Assembly (NCBI GenBank): GCA_947652115.1
Contig: OX393562.1
Span: 19,448,690 to 19,512,689, forward strand
Length of the DNA: 64,000 bases
Reading direction: 5' to 3'
DNA from: Blastomussa wellsi
Taxonomy: Eukaryota > Cnidaria > Anthozoa > Scleractinia > Plerogyridae
This document shows, piece after piece, positions 36,501 through 50,039 of the stretch. Numbering within the stretch: position 1 is the stretch's first letter; the number at the start of each line of letters is the position of its first letter. The position numbers and the translations under genes are program-made. The notes under the pieces are model-generated. The model was given only the letters and a program-made list of their open reading frames with translations. It was not told where the DNA came from and did no database searches.

Positions 36501-39500
36501 AAATAATATCATTTTCTCAACATTTGCATGTGACATCCTTGACAGCAGTTAGAAGTGATAGCTCAGGGCTTGTGTTTGTCCTTCTTGGCTGCATCCTGCA
36601 CAGCACTGGATAAACGCTACTATACAAAACAACATTTTCAAACAATGTTTATACTGCAGCACAAGTAACATACCTGCAGTTCTCCACATAAACCTCCTCT
36701 AAACACCCAAGGTTCTGGATCTTCTGGGTAAAAACTTTGCCCTTTTTGTTTCTTCCTCTTGTTCTTTGTGCTAAGCCAATTCACAAAAGTGTCCAGCAAC
36801 TGCAAGACTTCCTTGACATCCCACACATACGGATAAAGATCATACAACAATGCTCTGTTGGAAGTCTCAGTTAGTCTAACAAACATCTCTCCGACAGACC
36901 GACAGATTTCATGGAACTTCTCAGCTTTGTCATTCCACTCTGTTATCTGGAATACACCCAAACAAAACGCATGATAAGTACTGTTACCACAAACTCAGTA
37001 TAGTATAAGAGATCAGTGACTGCAAGGTGGTGTTGATATGATGGCCAGAAATACAAAGGCAGCACCCAGAACCTGGAGTTGAGCGGTAACCAGGCCAAGG
37101 TCAGGTCTAAAAAGTATTTTTCCCCAGGGAAGGACATGTCCGACCAAGTCACCATTTTGATTGGACAAAACAGTAGTGATATCACAGACATTCTGTCCAC
37201 CAAGAGTTGGGATTTAATCGGACATAAACAAACTTTGGCCTGCCACGGTCCAGCGTCCGACTGTTATTTGTAACCCTGAAGGCAGGGTTGTCAGTAGGTT
37301 TTTGTGTAGCAGGTTCCATCCAAAAAGTAGGCGGCTCTTTTCATATTATTTCTCCAATATCATGCTTAGATCTGACCTACTAACATTCGGAGTAGCCGGC
37401 GCAGTATTTGGAATAGTAGGCGAAATGGTTATGCGCCGGTTGCTGGCTTATTTTGACAACCCTGTGAAGGCGGTCTGGAAACAGAATTTTGTAGCCTTAT
37501 GCACTGACTAGCATGAAGATAAACTATGATAATGCTGATACAGATGATGAGAATGAACTATAATACTGTACAAGAGACTTCAAAGAGTGTATGTAAGAAA
37601 TGTAACAGCTCAGATTAGCGTATATATTTGTAATCATATTCAATATTCCAGAAACAGTGTCATCACTGCTGTTACAGGTATATCACTTAAGCACTCACAT
37701 GTTATCTTACTTACTAGCTTGACACTGAAAGGATTAAAAAAATACCTTAGATTTTTGCTCTTGTTCAGTAAGCTCCAAAAATTCCTGTGAATCCTCCTTA
37801 ATTGCATTGAACTTGAGCCATTTGAAATCAGATATGATCTGTTTGGCCTTCTGACCATGGTTGTATGGTAGGTAGAATAAATCTACCAGCAAGAGAAGGT
37901 CCTCAACACTCAGGGGTGTCACAGCAGGTTTCACCTTTGGTTCAGTTATCTCCATTGGCATTTCTTGTTCTTTCTTGACAAGGTCTTCATCTTTCTTCTC
38001 TAAAATCACAGAAATAGTCAGAGTATATTACAGCATCCTCGAACAGTGGTAAATAACTGCTAATAACAAGTACTTTACGGACACTTCAAAAAATTGTGAC
38101 TAGTAGCAGTAGTTGCAGCAGCAGCAGTCGCTGCAGTAGTAGTAGCTCTGGTCAGTTACATGAAGAGCAAAACTAACACAAATAGAAAAGTGTAAATAAT
38201 CTTTTACTCCCATTCAGTCCCCTTAGCTTAGAATCAATACACTGTCACAAACAACACAAATATACCTGACTCACCCCTAAATTCAAAGAAAAAAAACATT
38301 ACAACAAGAACAGTATGTCTGCAGGAGTTTCAACATGTTTCAAATTAGGCAGCAGAAACTGAAAGGGTAGCCAGCTGTGTCATGCTGGGTATTAAAATTA
38401 AATGTTGGTATCACAATCTGATTGTAATGACCAGCAGCACGTAATCAGGTTATTGGTGGGACTCTGGCAGTTGCTGCCTTATTTTGAAATCCATGGTCAA
38501 AGGTATATTTTCATTTCCAGGAACAGTGCAGTTAAGTTTGAATATTTTCCATCTCTTACCTGGTGGAGCAGAGGTACTAAGCTTCTTTCTGCTGTTTTCC
38601 TTTGCAACCTTCATAGGTGAAGGAGTCACCACAGGTGAACACACAGAGGCAGTAACATTTGTATGCGATGTCCCCATGGGAGCCTGCACAGGAATTGGCA
38701 TGGACTCAGGAATTACACTGTAAGCACCACTCTTGGCATAGGTTCTTGATGTGGCATGCTTTACTTTAGAAAATTCTTCCAACCAGGCAGACACAGCCTC
38801 TTGCAGAGCATTCTGAGGGTTGTACATTGTGCGAATGGTAGCACTCTTAGATTCACTAAGTGATGCACCACTTTCGGTCTCCATTTCACCTTCAACCTTT
38901 ACACTTTCACTGTCTGTTTCACTGGACATATTTTCTTGGGAGACTTCTTGATCAGCCTGTTTCTCAGCATTGCTATTTCCATTACTCTCTGTACTAGCAA
39001 GGGGATCCTCTTCCATGGGCTCACTTGAGTTACTTAACTTCTCAGCCTTCAGATCAATACTCATGGGTTCCTCTGCAGTGGTCAGTGAGGAATCTCTTAG
39101 CCACGAAGCAAGTGTGTGCACAGCAATGAAATTACTTTCAAATTCACAATTAGGGTTTGTCAGCACACCATTTAGTAAAGGGAAAAGCTCCACAGGCCTC
39201 CCATCATAAGGCCCCAAGAAGACTCGACGCTGATCGTAGTCATTTGCATGAATGTTGTCCCAAATGACAGGTTTCCTTTTAAGCACAGCTGTTAGTGCCT
39301 CAATAGTTTGTGTGGTAATCACTTTGGAGACAACCTTTGGACCTAAAAAGAGTGAAGTACTCGCATAAGAATATGTATGGACACAGAGTACACACACACA
39401 TAGGCTGCTATATACAGGCACGTCTAGTCTTTCTTTCCCAAAGCCAGCATTTATATTAAACTCTCTGTTTTCAGAGAAAAAATGATTGTTGTAATTGCCA

Positions 39501-42500
39501 AGAATTAGAAACTAACCAACTCACTTCAATCCATGCAATCAAAAGTAAAGGATAAATCAAGTGAAGCTTAAGTATAGTATAATATAATTTTCCAAAATAT
39601 AAATGTGTTCTGTTGCATTGGGGATTGCATAGCGTCAATGCACTATGTGGCTTGGGTGGGCTCTCAGTCTTCACTAAACTTAGGCTTTACATTGCAGATA
39701 TTTTGAAAAGAATGAAATCTTACTGACTACATGTATATTCAAAGTTAGGTCTGTTACACTGCAGTCAACCAATTTTGACCAACAATGTTAAATCTCACAA
39801 AATTTGCCAATTAGAAAGACATCTTTTACACAGGGATCTTTGCCAAATGTGCTGTTCCATATTGAAGACAAAGAAGTACAAAACCTTCACTCTTTCAAGA
39901 TTTTACACAACAGACAGTGCTTTTCACATCAACACTCACAACAGAAATTAAAACATGCTTACTGATCACCCACTATGACAAGAACCACAACATTCACACA
40001 GATACCACAATTGAGACAACCAGGGAAAACTTATAAGGCCATTTGACACAGTAACTCTCTGGCACAAGTGAGCACATTGACTCTCTGGTGTTTCCAGTAT
40101 TTAATTGTGCCAGAACCTGTTACGATGAGAATGGCCCTAGAGCATAAAAGAAGCAACTCTGTTTTCATTAGTATTGTTCCTTCTTTGTCATTGGAAACTT
40201 CACAAAGTTCACAAGAATGTTTGCTTTTTTAATTTTGTTAACAAGGGTAATTATACAATTAAATTTGCAGAATTTCTATTCATTTTGCTGTGTCGAAGAG
40301 GGGAATTACATGTAGCCACCAGGCTGTATTTCCAACGTTTTAGAATGAACAAACAGTGAAAACAGGATTAAACACCAGATTGCCCCCAAAATTTATATGG
40401 ACCATCCTTTTTCTTTGAATATAACCACTCTACCACAAGTTAACTGATAAAAGCATTTTAGTATTTCACATATTACCATAGCAATAGCAAATCCTGGAAA
40501 TCCAGATTTTACTAGACCTATAGCAATAGATTAAAAAAAAATGGATTATTAAATTTTCATATTAGGTCCATTGGAGGGTGGTTCTAAGGATAGCCCATTT
40601 AAATGTTGTAAGGAACTGTTTTCAACTGTTGATTGTTGTGTTCCTTTGCAGTAAGATGTGTCTTCACCAAAACAAAAGGGAAACCAAAAGGCACCAAGAT
40701 TCAGTAATAAATTAAATTTTCATGTGGGTAAATATAAATACTTCAAAAGACAACTGCAAAGAACACTGTTCAACAGTTTCTTTTTATGCTGAAATTGATG
40801 CAGTGAGCAAGAAACATTGATGTTTATGTTTCTTGTGGGGAGAAACATTATTCAAGGAATTTATTCAGCAATGAGTGAAGGTTCTGTACAACAAAGGTAT
40901 GTTATTGTGTTATTGTTGTTGTTTAAAATGATGATAATGTAAATGGAATACATTTTTCATTAAATCAAGAAAACATTGTTCAATACGTGTAAATTTATTG
41001 ATGTTTTAATGTAAAGTAAGGCTTTTGAAGGTTGCTTGACTGCAAAATACAAACCAAACCTGGAATAGACAAAATTATTGTTCGTTGCAGCCATTTTTTC
41101 AAATACATTCACAATATGCTCACAGGGTTAAATTCCCTGCTATCGAAGAAAAAAAAATACATGATCTTTGCACAAATAGAGTAAATATGTGGGAAAACCT
41201 GAGTTCCCTTCTGGAGTTTTTCAAATTCTTTTCTGACATTTTTTAATACAGATAGATCATGTCAAGGCAATGTCTCGAGTTCATTTTTCAATTAATCTTG
41301 TTCCATGAAAAAGAAAAATTTAAAACAGTTTGTATACTTGGTCTTTGAGATCATTAATGTACTCAATGCAAATCAAACAATTACCGGTACTACTGTTCAA
41401 AATCAAGTACATGTATAATCCAGAAAGTGACATAACTCAATTAACAAAGGAGGGGGTTTAACCATGCAAGCACATTGTAAGTTTATTATTGTTTATTTTA
41501 TGGATCAGAATTTTTTGAGTTGGTTAATTTGGTTACATTTTTAGTTTCAGAGTACTATACTTGAGCTATGTTTATTTTGATGTTATTCAGTTCAAACTTC
41601 TTCTGATCATCATAATCATCACATTATGTGTCAGAAGAACTTTGAAACTGCTGGATAATGAACCCTACACATGAAACCATGGACCTGAAGTTCACTCGAT
41701 CCTGAAAGGCTGGCTGGCAGGAAAGGAAAAACTAAGATGCAACTGTACCTTCAACCAAGCATAGAAGAAGCAGGCTAGGATTTGTCCCTCACCACACTGC
41801 TAAATGAAACAGGACATGTTGACAACATAACCGGCATTCATTAATAATAAATCAAAACAAAGTCAAATTCACAAAATTCAAAATGAAAAAATGAGTGATT
41901 ACCTGTCCACATAATATTTATCTTTGGGTTAAGTTTATTCCCCAAGGTAATAAGGTATTCTGAGGTCTCTACAGTTGGAACAGCTCTTGTACCACAGTAC
42001 TCTATGGTCACACAATGAAGACTGAATCAGTTTACCACAGGTTAAATACACTATAATTTATTACAAGTTCCTGAATAATAATAACATCATGATGATAACT
42101 TAATTGACCAACCCCCAATGAGGTTTATCAGGATCAATACAAACAAACAAACAAACAAACACAGAAGCAAATATTATAGGCAATCAATTCAAGTCCTAGT
42201 CAATGATTTTTTTATGGTGTGGCTGCAGCTACATGTATGTATAATTAATTATATTTTTTCTACAGAATTTCACTGACTTGATGCATTCAGTGCTTCTACA
42301 GTGGTCAGAACTTTCTTTGATGATAATTTGATGGTTCAAATGCAAAAATTTTCCCTTTATAGCTCATGTTGTGTAAAAAGCACTTCAATTTTGCCTTACA
42401 TTTTAGCACATCAATGCAAATTTATGTACCACTATTTATAACGCAAGTGAAAATTACGATCACCATGTTTTCATTAACATACCTTGATTTTATAACAACC

Positions 42501-44626
42501 ACCACATGTTGACAACAAAAACCTTCCAGAAAATATTTTGCTTTAAAGACAACTGAGAACACTTCTTTAACTGTTATAAAAACGGTACAGTGTCAAACTC
42601 TCTCTCTCTCTCTCTCTCTCTGGTCACCATGTTGTTGTTGTTGAACTTTTGATTGTATTTTCATCAGATACACTGACCTAATGCTAATGAATACCCAAAC
42701 ACCCAAAAGCGCTTGCCATGCACCTTGAAAACTACACAAATAAGAATTATACTTATTTTCTATTATAATTTTCATACAAAACAAAGATGTTGCAAAATAT
42801 GTATGGTATTTAATGTATGACTAGTTCACACTGATGGGAATATACCTGTTGGGCAGAAGAGAAAGCTGGGGCATCCCAAGTGTTTGTATATATTATTGGT
42901 CATTTCCACCTGAGCATCTCCAAATGAACTAAATGCTTCCAGATCAGCACCATGTAACTGTGGATCAATGTCATCAAATAACAAGGCAAACGCCACACAA
43001 CCAAGCTTTTTAACCTGACAAGAGACCAGCAAATCAATGCAGTTTGTATTCACCAATAACAAGTTGAGACTGTAGCAAAAACAAAAATAACAAGCTACAC
43101 GTCCCATAAAAATGAGCTGCACATGTACTTGTTAATGAATTTGAAACACATTTTTCAAACCAGTCTTACTTTTATTTTGTTTCAAATAATGACAATGAAT
43201 ATGAGAAAATAAAATACAAACTGGTTTGTATAATGTAAAACCACAGATATGTATCAATGTACTACATAATATTGACTTCTGCCTTGACTACAGTATGAAT
43301 TGAAATGAAAACTAATATACAGTACAATATGGTTTTTACCTGGTCCATCTTCTTTTTGAGAAGCTGAATGTCTCTAGAGTTTGAAAACAAAATATCCAGG
43401 CCAGGAGATAAGGCATAATAGAATGTTATCCCACACCCCTTTGATGATGCAATAAGTTGCTTCAAATTTTCTGTTGAGATACAAATTGAGAAACAAATCC
43501 AATAATTCAGATAAAGTGAATACTACAAATTTAAAAGAATTTGCATCTCACTACATGGCTCGATTATCCAGCATCAGACCTGAAACACAAAATATCCTAC
43601 CAAATAATGTGTGATATTTAGCCTAAAAGGTTGTAAGTAGGCTACAAATCAGTCAAATATTCTGCAAGATTGAGCAGGATATTGTTGTCTACAAAATGCA
43701 TTTACAGCTAGACAAACTGTGCCTACATAACCATTGCCTTGGTAAACTAAGTGTATGTAACAATAATATCATGCAAAATTGTGTGGAATATCAGCTGATA
43801 CTTAGCCAACGAGGCTGCAGTTCTTGTTGGCTAAAATCAGACGATATTCGACAAGATTGAGCAGGATAATAATTTTATTATTCAACAAATTGTTAACTAA
43901 ATGCATTTTACAGTGAGAAAAGTAAACTTGGCATTGCTCTTGGAAATCATGCAGACAGACTTTTCATAATAATACAGGATTGGACACTGATTGCTTCTGT
44001 CATGTATTATACAGCAGCTTGGCTCTAGATAATTTACCCGTTTCTTCTGGGCTGTAAAGATCTCTCCATAGGGCTCTGTGTTTGAGGTCATCTTTGGGAG
44101 CATACAAATAGGTATTCATCCCCAGATTCTTTAACCTAGCATATGTAGATATGAAAAGTAGTCCTGCGAGTGTCATGTAAATGTGTTATACAAATCCTCA
44201 CACTCACTGTAGGCACTGTAAAAGCTGAATTATATTTATTCCCTTCTTCCTTCACCTTTTTAACCCCCTGTTATGACTTAAGTTCTTTCAAGGTGGGCAC
44301 ACACACAAATTTTATGAAATTTTAAAAAGTTAAAAGAAGGGATTGAAAAATAAAAATTTATTCTGATGCCCAGCAATTAATTTTTAATTTCCCTCTTATT
44401 TCCTTGAATTTTACTAAGTTTCTTCCCAAAAATTTACAACACCTCAAAACGTATATCCATCTAATAATCAAAGAGATTACAGATTGCTTGAAATGTGAAC
44501 AAGACGTTTGCGTTTAAGCAGTGGAAAAACCACCTTCTGTCTTGGCATAGTGAAACCATGAAAGGGTGACAAAATACTGTGAAAATGCATTGTCTGTTAA
44601 GGTGTTTCTTGTACTGGCGTATACAT

Positions 44627-44657
<31 letters not shown>

Positions 44658-46945
44658 AATTTTTTTAACCAGTTTGATTTTTACTTCCCTTTGTCTCATG
44701 TTGATTAGCATAATCTGAAACAAAGGGAAATCAATATCAAAAAGGTTTAAAAACTTTTAAACCAGGGATAAATTTAAACCACAACATATACGTCCTATTC
44801 CAATACATTTCACTTGTTTGTTAATGCAAATTTTGTTTTCATGTTGTTGGATATAATACCCTGGCATAATGCGATGGTTGAAACACCAAAAAAATTATTT
44901 ATTGTTAATAAAAGTTATTTGCGTAAGACCCTTTGATTCTGTCATCTGCTGGAAGGGTTAGTATTTTGGGAAAGATGATCTCTCTCTCTCCTCTATCGAA
45001 TCAGTGTGAACATCAACAAATAACCGCTAAATGCTAAGAGACTTGAAAACGCAAAGCAGAATTTATTTAGAATCATCAAAGAGGATATCTGCAGTATTTA
45101 TGATCCAACAAATTGAAGGGTAAACTTCAAATAGCTGGTCAAGGTAACATACTAGCGAAAGTAATACAACTTCACCATGCTGTTTCATTTGTCATACTTC
45201 GAAGGAAAGATCTGGCCAAGTCCTTGCGTACAAGGAAGTTGGTGTCCGATAGCCAAGGGCTAGTGGATTTTGCCATCGGGCTGGAGGAATGTATCCTTCA
45301 CTTACCTGATGGGCAAGTTAATTCATCACACTTCTGATAATTTTTCGGGCTAGTGGAAATGATCTGCGGGCTAGTACATCCTGGCTACAGCTTGCCCAAA
45401 GGGCAAGCTGGAAAATTGAACTTCTTTAAAGCTTATATGAAAACAATTCCTTCTTTTAAACGTTTCTAAAGTGATCAACAGCATTAACAGTTCGATGTTC
45501 AAGCTCATAAACAAGCTCAAGCTCGTAAACAGCGCCTTTGAATCTTGTAGAAAAGGCGCTATATAAATGGATTATTACTATAAGTACCAGAGTTAGTCAA
45601 TAAACATGTCTCTGAATGAGAAGATATACGATGTGTAGAAAACTTCGCAAATCTGACATGTACGGCTAGCATGTACACATCAAACACCACACTCTCTTTT
45701 TCATCACTGCTGTTAAAGGAGCTATGTCACGGACAACGCATCTTGTTTTTTCAAGTTTGAAGTTTGTAATCGGTCTATATTTTTGTCATTCGAAGCAACC
45801 CTTGTATAATTTCGGGATTTTATTACTCCATTGGTGCTTTTCGGCATTAGAAAATTCTTGCTTTTGGATTTCCTTTAATTTGAAAGTAAATGAAAAATGA
45901 CTACAAATGTCGTGACACTACTCCTTTAACAGCTGGGTTGAGGATTTGAATTTATTAGCAAACCGAGTGTGTCAACTTGTTTTTTTCCCCAACTCTATCT
46001 CAGCACCGTGGTACTGGTGTTTCTCTGTTTTGGAAAATAGTTCATGGCCTACAGTGTATCTGTGATGACTAAGTGAGCTTTCCATGTCACATAGTGACAT
46101 CATGTGTCAGACTTCTGACACACTTGACACAAGCAAAATCGGCTTTTACCAGATGTTCTCTCCCAAGGGTTGAGAAGATCTGGGTATGAGATTACCTTTA
46201 ACGAATGATTACAATGACTACAAGAGTCTGCAAAAACATTCTTGTAAAAATATTTGCTTGAAAAAGTACTTTAAAAAACATTAGACTTGATTCAAATATA
46301 TTAAATCATGCGGACAAAACTGCAGTACATGAATATGAAGCAGCATGCACCTAAGCTGTTTACCCCATCACAAACATATAGCTCTGAAAAGGGAATGTTT
46401 CAATGCAAGTACGCTTTCAGTATCGTTTTAAAACCATACATACCATAATCTATATATTATCACTAAGTTAAATTACACTCCTAAACAGATATATTTTTCA
46501 TCTAGTAGTTACTTGAATTCGCCCAACAAAAAAATTACCCAGTCTTAAATTATCAGCTTGTTGAGACTGTTGACTCCAAAACCTTGCAAGAACATACCTC
46601 ACAAACAATTCTTTTCGCTGTTCAAATGTCCACGGCCTTCCATAGAAACCTATTGCAAAGGGAAGTGGAAAAAACGAGCAATTTCAAGACGTGCATAAAG
46701 GCAAGACATCGGGAAAGATAGTTTGGCATTCATTAGGGAAACATGATAGCCGATATGATCGCGACCTTCGTTGAAGATCGTTCTACTGCATACAAAAGAA
46801 AACCACCTTCGACAACTCCGCTAAGAAACTCTGCAGTCTTATCTGTAGATGTATCTGAAGTCATTGCATCCCTTTTCTTTAATCCTACGCGAAGTTTAAG
46901 CTTTGAATTTTTGAGGATACGAACTCGGCCAGATAACGCCTTCAT
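33555..46945 (-). CDS. OGA: OGA, protein O-GlcNAcase (GH84) with C-terminal HAT-like domain, complete, 14 exons
   Basis: OGA removes O-linked GlcNAc from Ser/Thr of nuclear and cytosolic proteins. Exons in transcript order are 46807-46945, 46598-46649, 44038-44135, 43340-43470, 42846-43014, 41903-42001, 38560-39342, 37746-37999, 36674-36946, 36324-36428, 35887-35981, 35222-35360, 34146-34304 and 33555-33749. All join in frame (896 residues; human 916). [19 protein letters not shown] and [14 protein letters not shown] start the GH84 domain. LLFDDID gives the catalytic pair D154/D155, and [15 protein letters not shown] follows. A long acidic linker sits in exon 7, then the stalk helices. The last exons form the acetyltransferase-like fold ([19 protein letters not shown]). 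The exon 1 donor is a weak GTGGTT and the exon 10 donor GTGCAA. A second in-frame ATG lies at 46864. The pair is head to head with a SOCS-box gene. Confidence 0.96.
39343..41902. other. OGA intron 6
   Basis: 2.56 kb of AT-rich DNA without a recognisable exon, RNA gene or strong repeat on either strand. A small open frame at 40174-40359 has no domain and is taken as chance. Confidence 0.6.
42080..42162 (-). repeat. SINE 3' fragment (family B) with AAAC tail
   Basis: 'taattgaccaacccccaatg' and 'caggatcaatacaaac' match the 3' body of the SINE at 58101-58382. An (AAAC)n run of about five units follows. It lies in OGA intron 5. Confidence 0.6.
42597..42621. repeat. (TC)n microsatellite
   Basis: Twelve TC dinucleotides in OGA intron 5. 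Confidence 0.9.
43750..43900. repeat. Interspersed repeat, copy 1
   Basis: Words such as ACTTAGCCAACGAGGC, GGCTAAAATCAGACGATATT, GATTGA..CAGGATAAT and TTATTATTCAACAAATTGT recur in the same order at 52255-52370. Both are non-coding. This copy lies in OGA intron 3. Confidence 0.65.
44624..44790. repeat. 167-bp foldback in OGA intron 2
   Basis: ATATGTTGTGGTTTAAATTT and TATCCTTGGTTTAAAA on the left pair with TTTTAAACCAGGGATA and AAATTTAAACCACAACATAT on the right. Inner blocks (TTTACTTCCCTTTGT / ACAAAGGGAAATC) also pair. The outer ends match the hairpin at 2855-2929. Confidence 0.8.
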
Positions 46946-47095
46946 CAGGTACCCGCTTCTTCTCCGAAGTTCGGAATATGCGCAGTTTCACCACCAATCA
47001 TGTTTTTCCGGTTTTCCCGCGAAATACGCGCGCGTCACGCGAGTTCCTGAAACTCGTGTGGCAATGAGTTGCGCCAGTTGTTCAAAACAACCAAA
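46946..47095. promoter_or_regulatory. Bidirectional promoter between OGA and the first SOCS-box gene
   Basis: Only 150 bp separate the start codons. The interval includes a CCAAT word (ACCAATCATG, 46994-46998) and CpG-containing AAATACGCGCGCGTCACGCG. No TATA box is evident. Confidence 0.55.
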
Positions 47096-48163
47096 ATGGT
47101 GGAGGCACACACTAAGGTTATTCCAAATAACTGTGTTGCAGAGATCAAAATCCCAAGAAGAGTGATCAGTGCAGAAGTTGCTGATTACAACCCAATTTTG
47201 GGTTTGTATGCGACTTTCGATACCCATAAAGGAAGGGTTTCCGTCTGGGATCCCGTGAGCGAAAAAGTGGTAGCTGAATTCTGTAAAGGCATAGACTACT
47301 GTGAGCCACTTTTTGCACCAGGTGATCATGTTCTAATAAGCTCATCAAGTGCACATGTTGGGGGAAGTATACAGATCTTTGGCCTTGGAAAAGTCAACCT
47401 TAATTCAGCTGAATTTAACGACGAAGAAAGCGAAGACGAGGATGACGACGAAGGCGAAGACTCCTCAGCTGAAATTGTGATAGAGGACAAAGATATTCCC
47501 ATTTCTTACCCTGGACCGATCGCTTTGTCTCCAGAGGGCACTCTCCTTGTCGCATCCTCAGGCCCACATGGGGGTGTTCATGAAATCTTCATTGACTGGG
47601 ATGATTTAAATGTCCTCAAATCTAGGGAAATTACTCCAGGATACGAGGAAAATGAAAGTGGAACTGTACTGCTATGTTGTTCTCCGGATTTCAAGGTTAC
47701 AGAGTTTTCTGATTATTGGCCATTTTTATTAACTACAAAAGTGTGTGTGAAGTCTGAAGGAGAGATCGACATTCAGGAACAGGAGAAAATGACATATTAC
47801 ATGCTAAATGGAGAAGAAAAGCAGATTGATGAGGAGTTAACTGGACTTGTTCATGATGGACAAAACGTGATCATTGCAAATGATGGTGATATTGTGTTAC
47901 TGGAATCAACGGCAGAAGGAAGCAATGCACATGTGATTGTATCAAATCTTAAACCTTCAGGGCAAATCAGACTAAACCATGAAGGCCAGTTAATTGTTTG
48001 TGAAAATAATGTTATAAAACTGTTTGAGTATAAATGCAACCCAAGGTCCCTTCAAGATTTATGCCGATGTCATGTTCGGAAAACAATCCAAACTGGTTAT
48101 ATTGATAAAGTAAACAGCTTCGAGATTCCATATGTGCTAAAAAAATACCTGTTATTCAAATAA
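47096..48163 (+). CDS. SOCS-box protein with WD/propeller-like repeats, intronless, paralogue 1
   Basis: 355 residues in one exon. The N-terminal part has WD-like segments (LGLYATFDTHKGRVSVWDP, then SPEGTLLVASS with FIDWDDLNVLKSRE). An acidic loop follows near residues 110-125 (EESEDEDDDEGED), and LNHEGQLIVCENNVIKLFEY comes later. The C-terminus, SLQDLCRCHVRKTI through NSFEIPYVLKKYLLF, fits a SOCS box (L..LCR..IR, then IP..LK.YLL), which in known proteins recruits elongin B/C and cullin-5. It is therefore a probable substrate receptor. The substrate is unknown and I do not recognise a named family. The ATG at 47096 aligns with the paralogue's start at 50040. Divergent from OGA. Confidence 0.8.
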   Translation: MVEAHTKVIPNNCVAEIKIPRRVISAEVADYNPILGLYATFDTHKGRVSVWDPVSEKVVAEFCKGIDYCEPLFAPGDHVLISSSSAHVGGSIQIFGLGKVNLNSAEFNDEESEDEDDDEGEDSSAEIVIEDKDIPISYPGPIALSPEGTLLVASSGPHGGVHEIFIDWDDLNVLKSREITPGYEENESGTVLLCCSPDFKVTEFSDYWPFLLTTKVCVKSEGEIDIQEQEKMTYYMLNGEEKQIDEELTGLVHDGQNVIIANDGDIVLLESTAEGSNAHVIVSNLKPSGQIRLNHEGQLIVCENNVIKLFEYKCNPRSLQDLCRCHVRKTIQTGYIDKVNSFEIPYVLKKYLLFK

Positions 48164-48203
48164 AACCAAGCCATACAGCCTGAAAAATATAAATGAATAG
48201 AGA

Positions 48204-48246
<43 letters not shown>

Positions 48247-50039
48247 TATAACAATATAATTTTTGTTTTATCAACTAGGTTGATAATGTGAATTGGTCAC
48301 CGTAAAGAGATTCAAGAGCTGATGTTTCGAGCGTTAGCCCTTTGTCGGAGCGAATCAAGGAATTGTGGGTCGTGTGTTTTTTATATATAGAACGATGGAG
48401 CTTTGCTATTGGCTGGTGCCTGGTAACGTGAAAACAATGGAATAAATTAGTTGAATGAAAAGCGTTCGTTGATACCGTGAGGATTAAGAGTGCCGATTTG
48501 GAAAATAAATTATAAATTATAAAATATAAAGCCTGCAGACCTTCCAACACTCACGATTTGCTTGTGAGACTCAAAATTTTAAGACTTGTCTCATGTTTTT
48601 GTGATCTCACAGTTTTCCACAATGAATTACAACCTCGATCAGATATGGCCTAAATTAAAATTGATTTATAAAATAAAAGTTGCGAATATGATTACAGCCC
48701 AAAATCAACTTGATTAAGGATTTATGTGAATAAAATATTGTAATAGTTGCATTTCTGCTCATTGGGATTCTGGGCCAAGCTATTTTTAAACCCCGTTCTG
48801 ATGCTAATCAGATTGTCAGGTCTCCTGGGAAAGCTTTGTTTCATGTGTTCAAGATGGTGGAACGAAATGAGCGATTCAAGACTCTCCTGTCTGTGTTTTA
48901 AGTCCTTAGTGTTGAGATTCCTTTGTTTTAAAACAATTTTGTAAATCTCACTATTGGGACCCAAATCTCAAGATTTCGGGGGGGGGGGGGGATTTTGAGA
49001 ACTCAAGATTTGGGGGTCTGCACCTGTATCACGATGACGGGATAATTATATGGAATGGGATACAACCATTTTTGAACAACCATTAAGTGCCCAAGGCAAT
49101 TTTTGAGGGTCTTTCCACAGGTGGACCACCCTCTGTTTAAGTGATGTAAATGCTGTTTGGAACTTGGCCACAAAAATGGCCAATCAGTGGCAAGCATTTG
49201 AATGGGTCGTGGAACTAGTCATTTAGGTGTAGCATCCCAGGGGCACTAGTCTTGCAACTTCTTGTAAACTTTTGCCCCTGGGTTACTGAGGATGGATCAT
49301 GTTTAGCCAGTTAGACGATTGCAGAAAATCTGGGCATAATCATGTGAGCTCTGGGACCAAGTTGCCCCTGCCTCGTACCCAGGTGCCTCAAAGTCATGCG
49401 TACAAGGAACTTGGGAAGGTTTCTTGCAAAGGGCCATGGGAATGCTCAACAAACATCCCAAGATCTTTGTGCGCTTCATAAGTCGTTCTCAAGCCCCAAT
49501 GAGAAGACCTAAGTCAGCAGAAAGACAACAGGGATCACCCCAGGGGGTACTCGCATTACACATGATGGCGGGGGGGGGGGAGGGGGAGGTGACAGATATT
49601 CATACTGTAAACCCCAAAAAATACATGAGCCTGAAATTTTAGACCCAAAAAATACCTGGTGTCCAAATTTCTTATCCTGAAAAATACAAGACTTAAATAC
49701 CTCAATACGGATTGATTCAATCAAACAGACTCTTCTCTATAATTTTAATGTATGATTTTGAATGTTGCTGGAAATTCGAAAGAATATTTTTCTGATCCAC
49801 GTATCAAAACAAAAATTTTGCTCCGAGATATGACCCAAAAAAGTATTCATAGTTTTTTATGACCTAAAAAAATATGTGAAAGATCTCTTGACCCCCAAAA
49901 AATACCGAGCGTGTAAATTTTCAACCTAAAAGAATACGTCGGATCCCCGCCATGTATGCTGCGAGTGTTCCCCTCTTCCCCCCACCCCGGGTGATCACAG
50001 AAATTCTCGCACCAGCTCACCGCGTTTAAAAACTTCAAA
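48164..50039. other. Region between the two SOCS-box genes
   Basis: Contains the Penelope-like fragment at 48210-48400, G-runs at 48978-48990 and 49570-49580, and a degenerate repeat at 49600-49930. The repeat is built on ACCCAAAAAATAC / CCTGAAAAATAC words and ends about 100 bp before the second gene. No exon recognised; the short open frames here coincide with repeats. Confidence 0.6.
48210..48400 (+). mobile_element. Penelope-like element fragment (terminal sequence)
   Basis: TTTCTAAAGAAACTGTGGTG, TGCGTCGGTGGGAAATATAA, GTTGATAATGTGAATTGG, CACCGTAAAGAGATTCAAGA and a TTTCGAGCGTTAGCC word follow in order. The first two blocks recur in reverse complement near 18450-18480 beside the palindrome, which shows that both places carry the same element. 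Confidence 0.55.

Noticed and set aside
45113..45420. Open frame and GGGCTAGTG-rich sequence in OGA intron 2
   Set aside because: The sequence looks like an interspersed repeat (repeated GGGCTAGTGGA and GGGCAAGCTG words), and the OGA exons join across it in frame.
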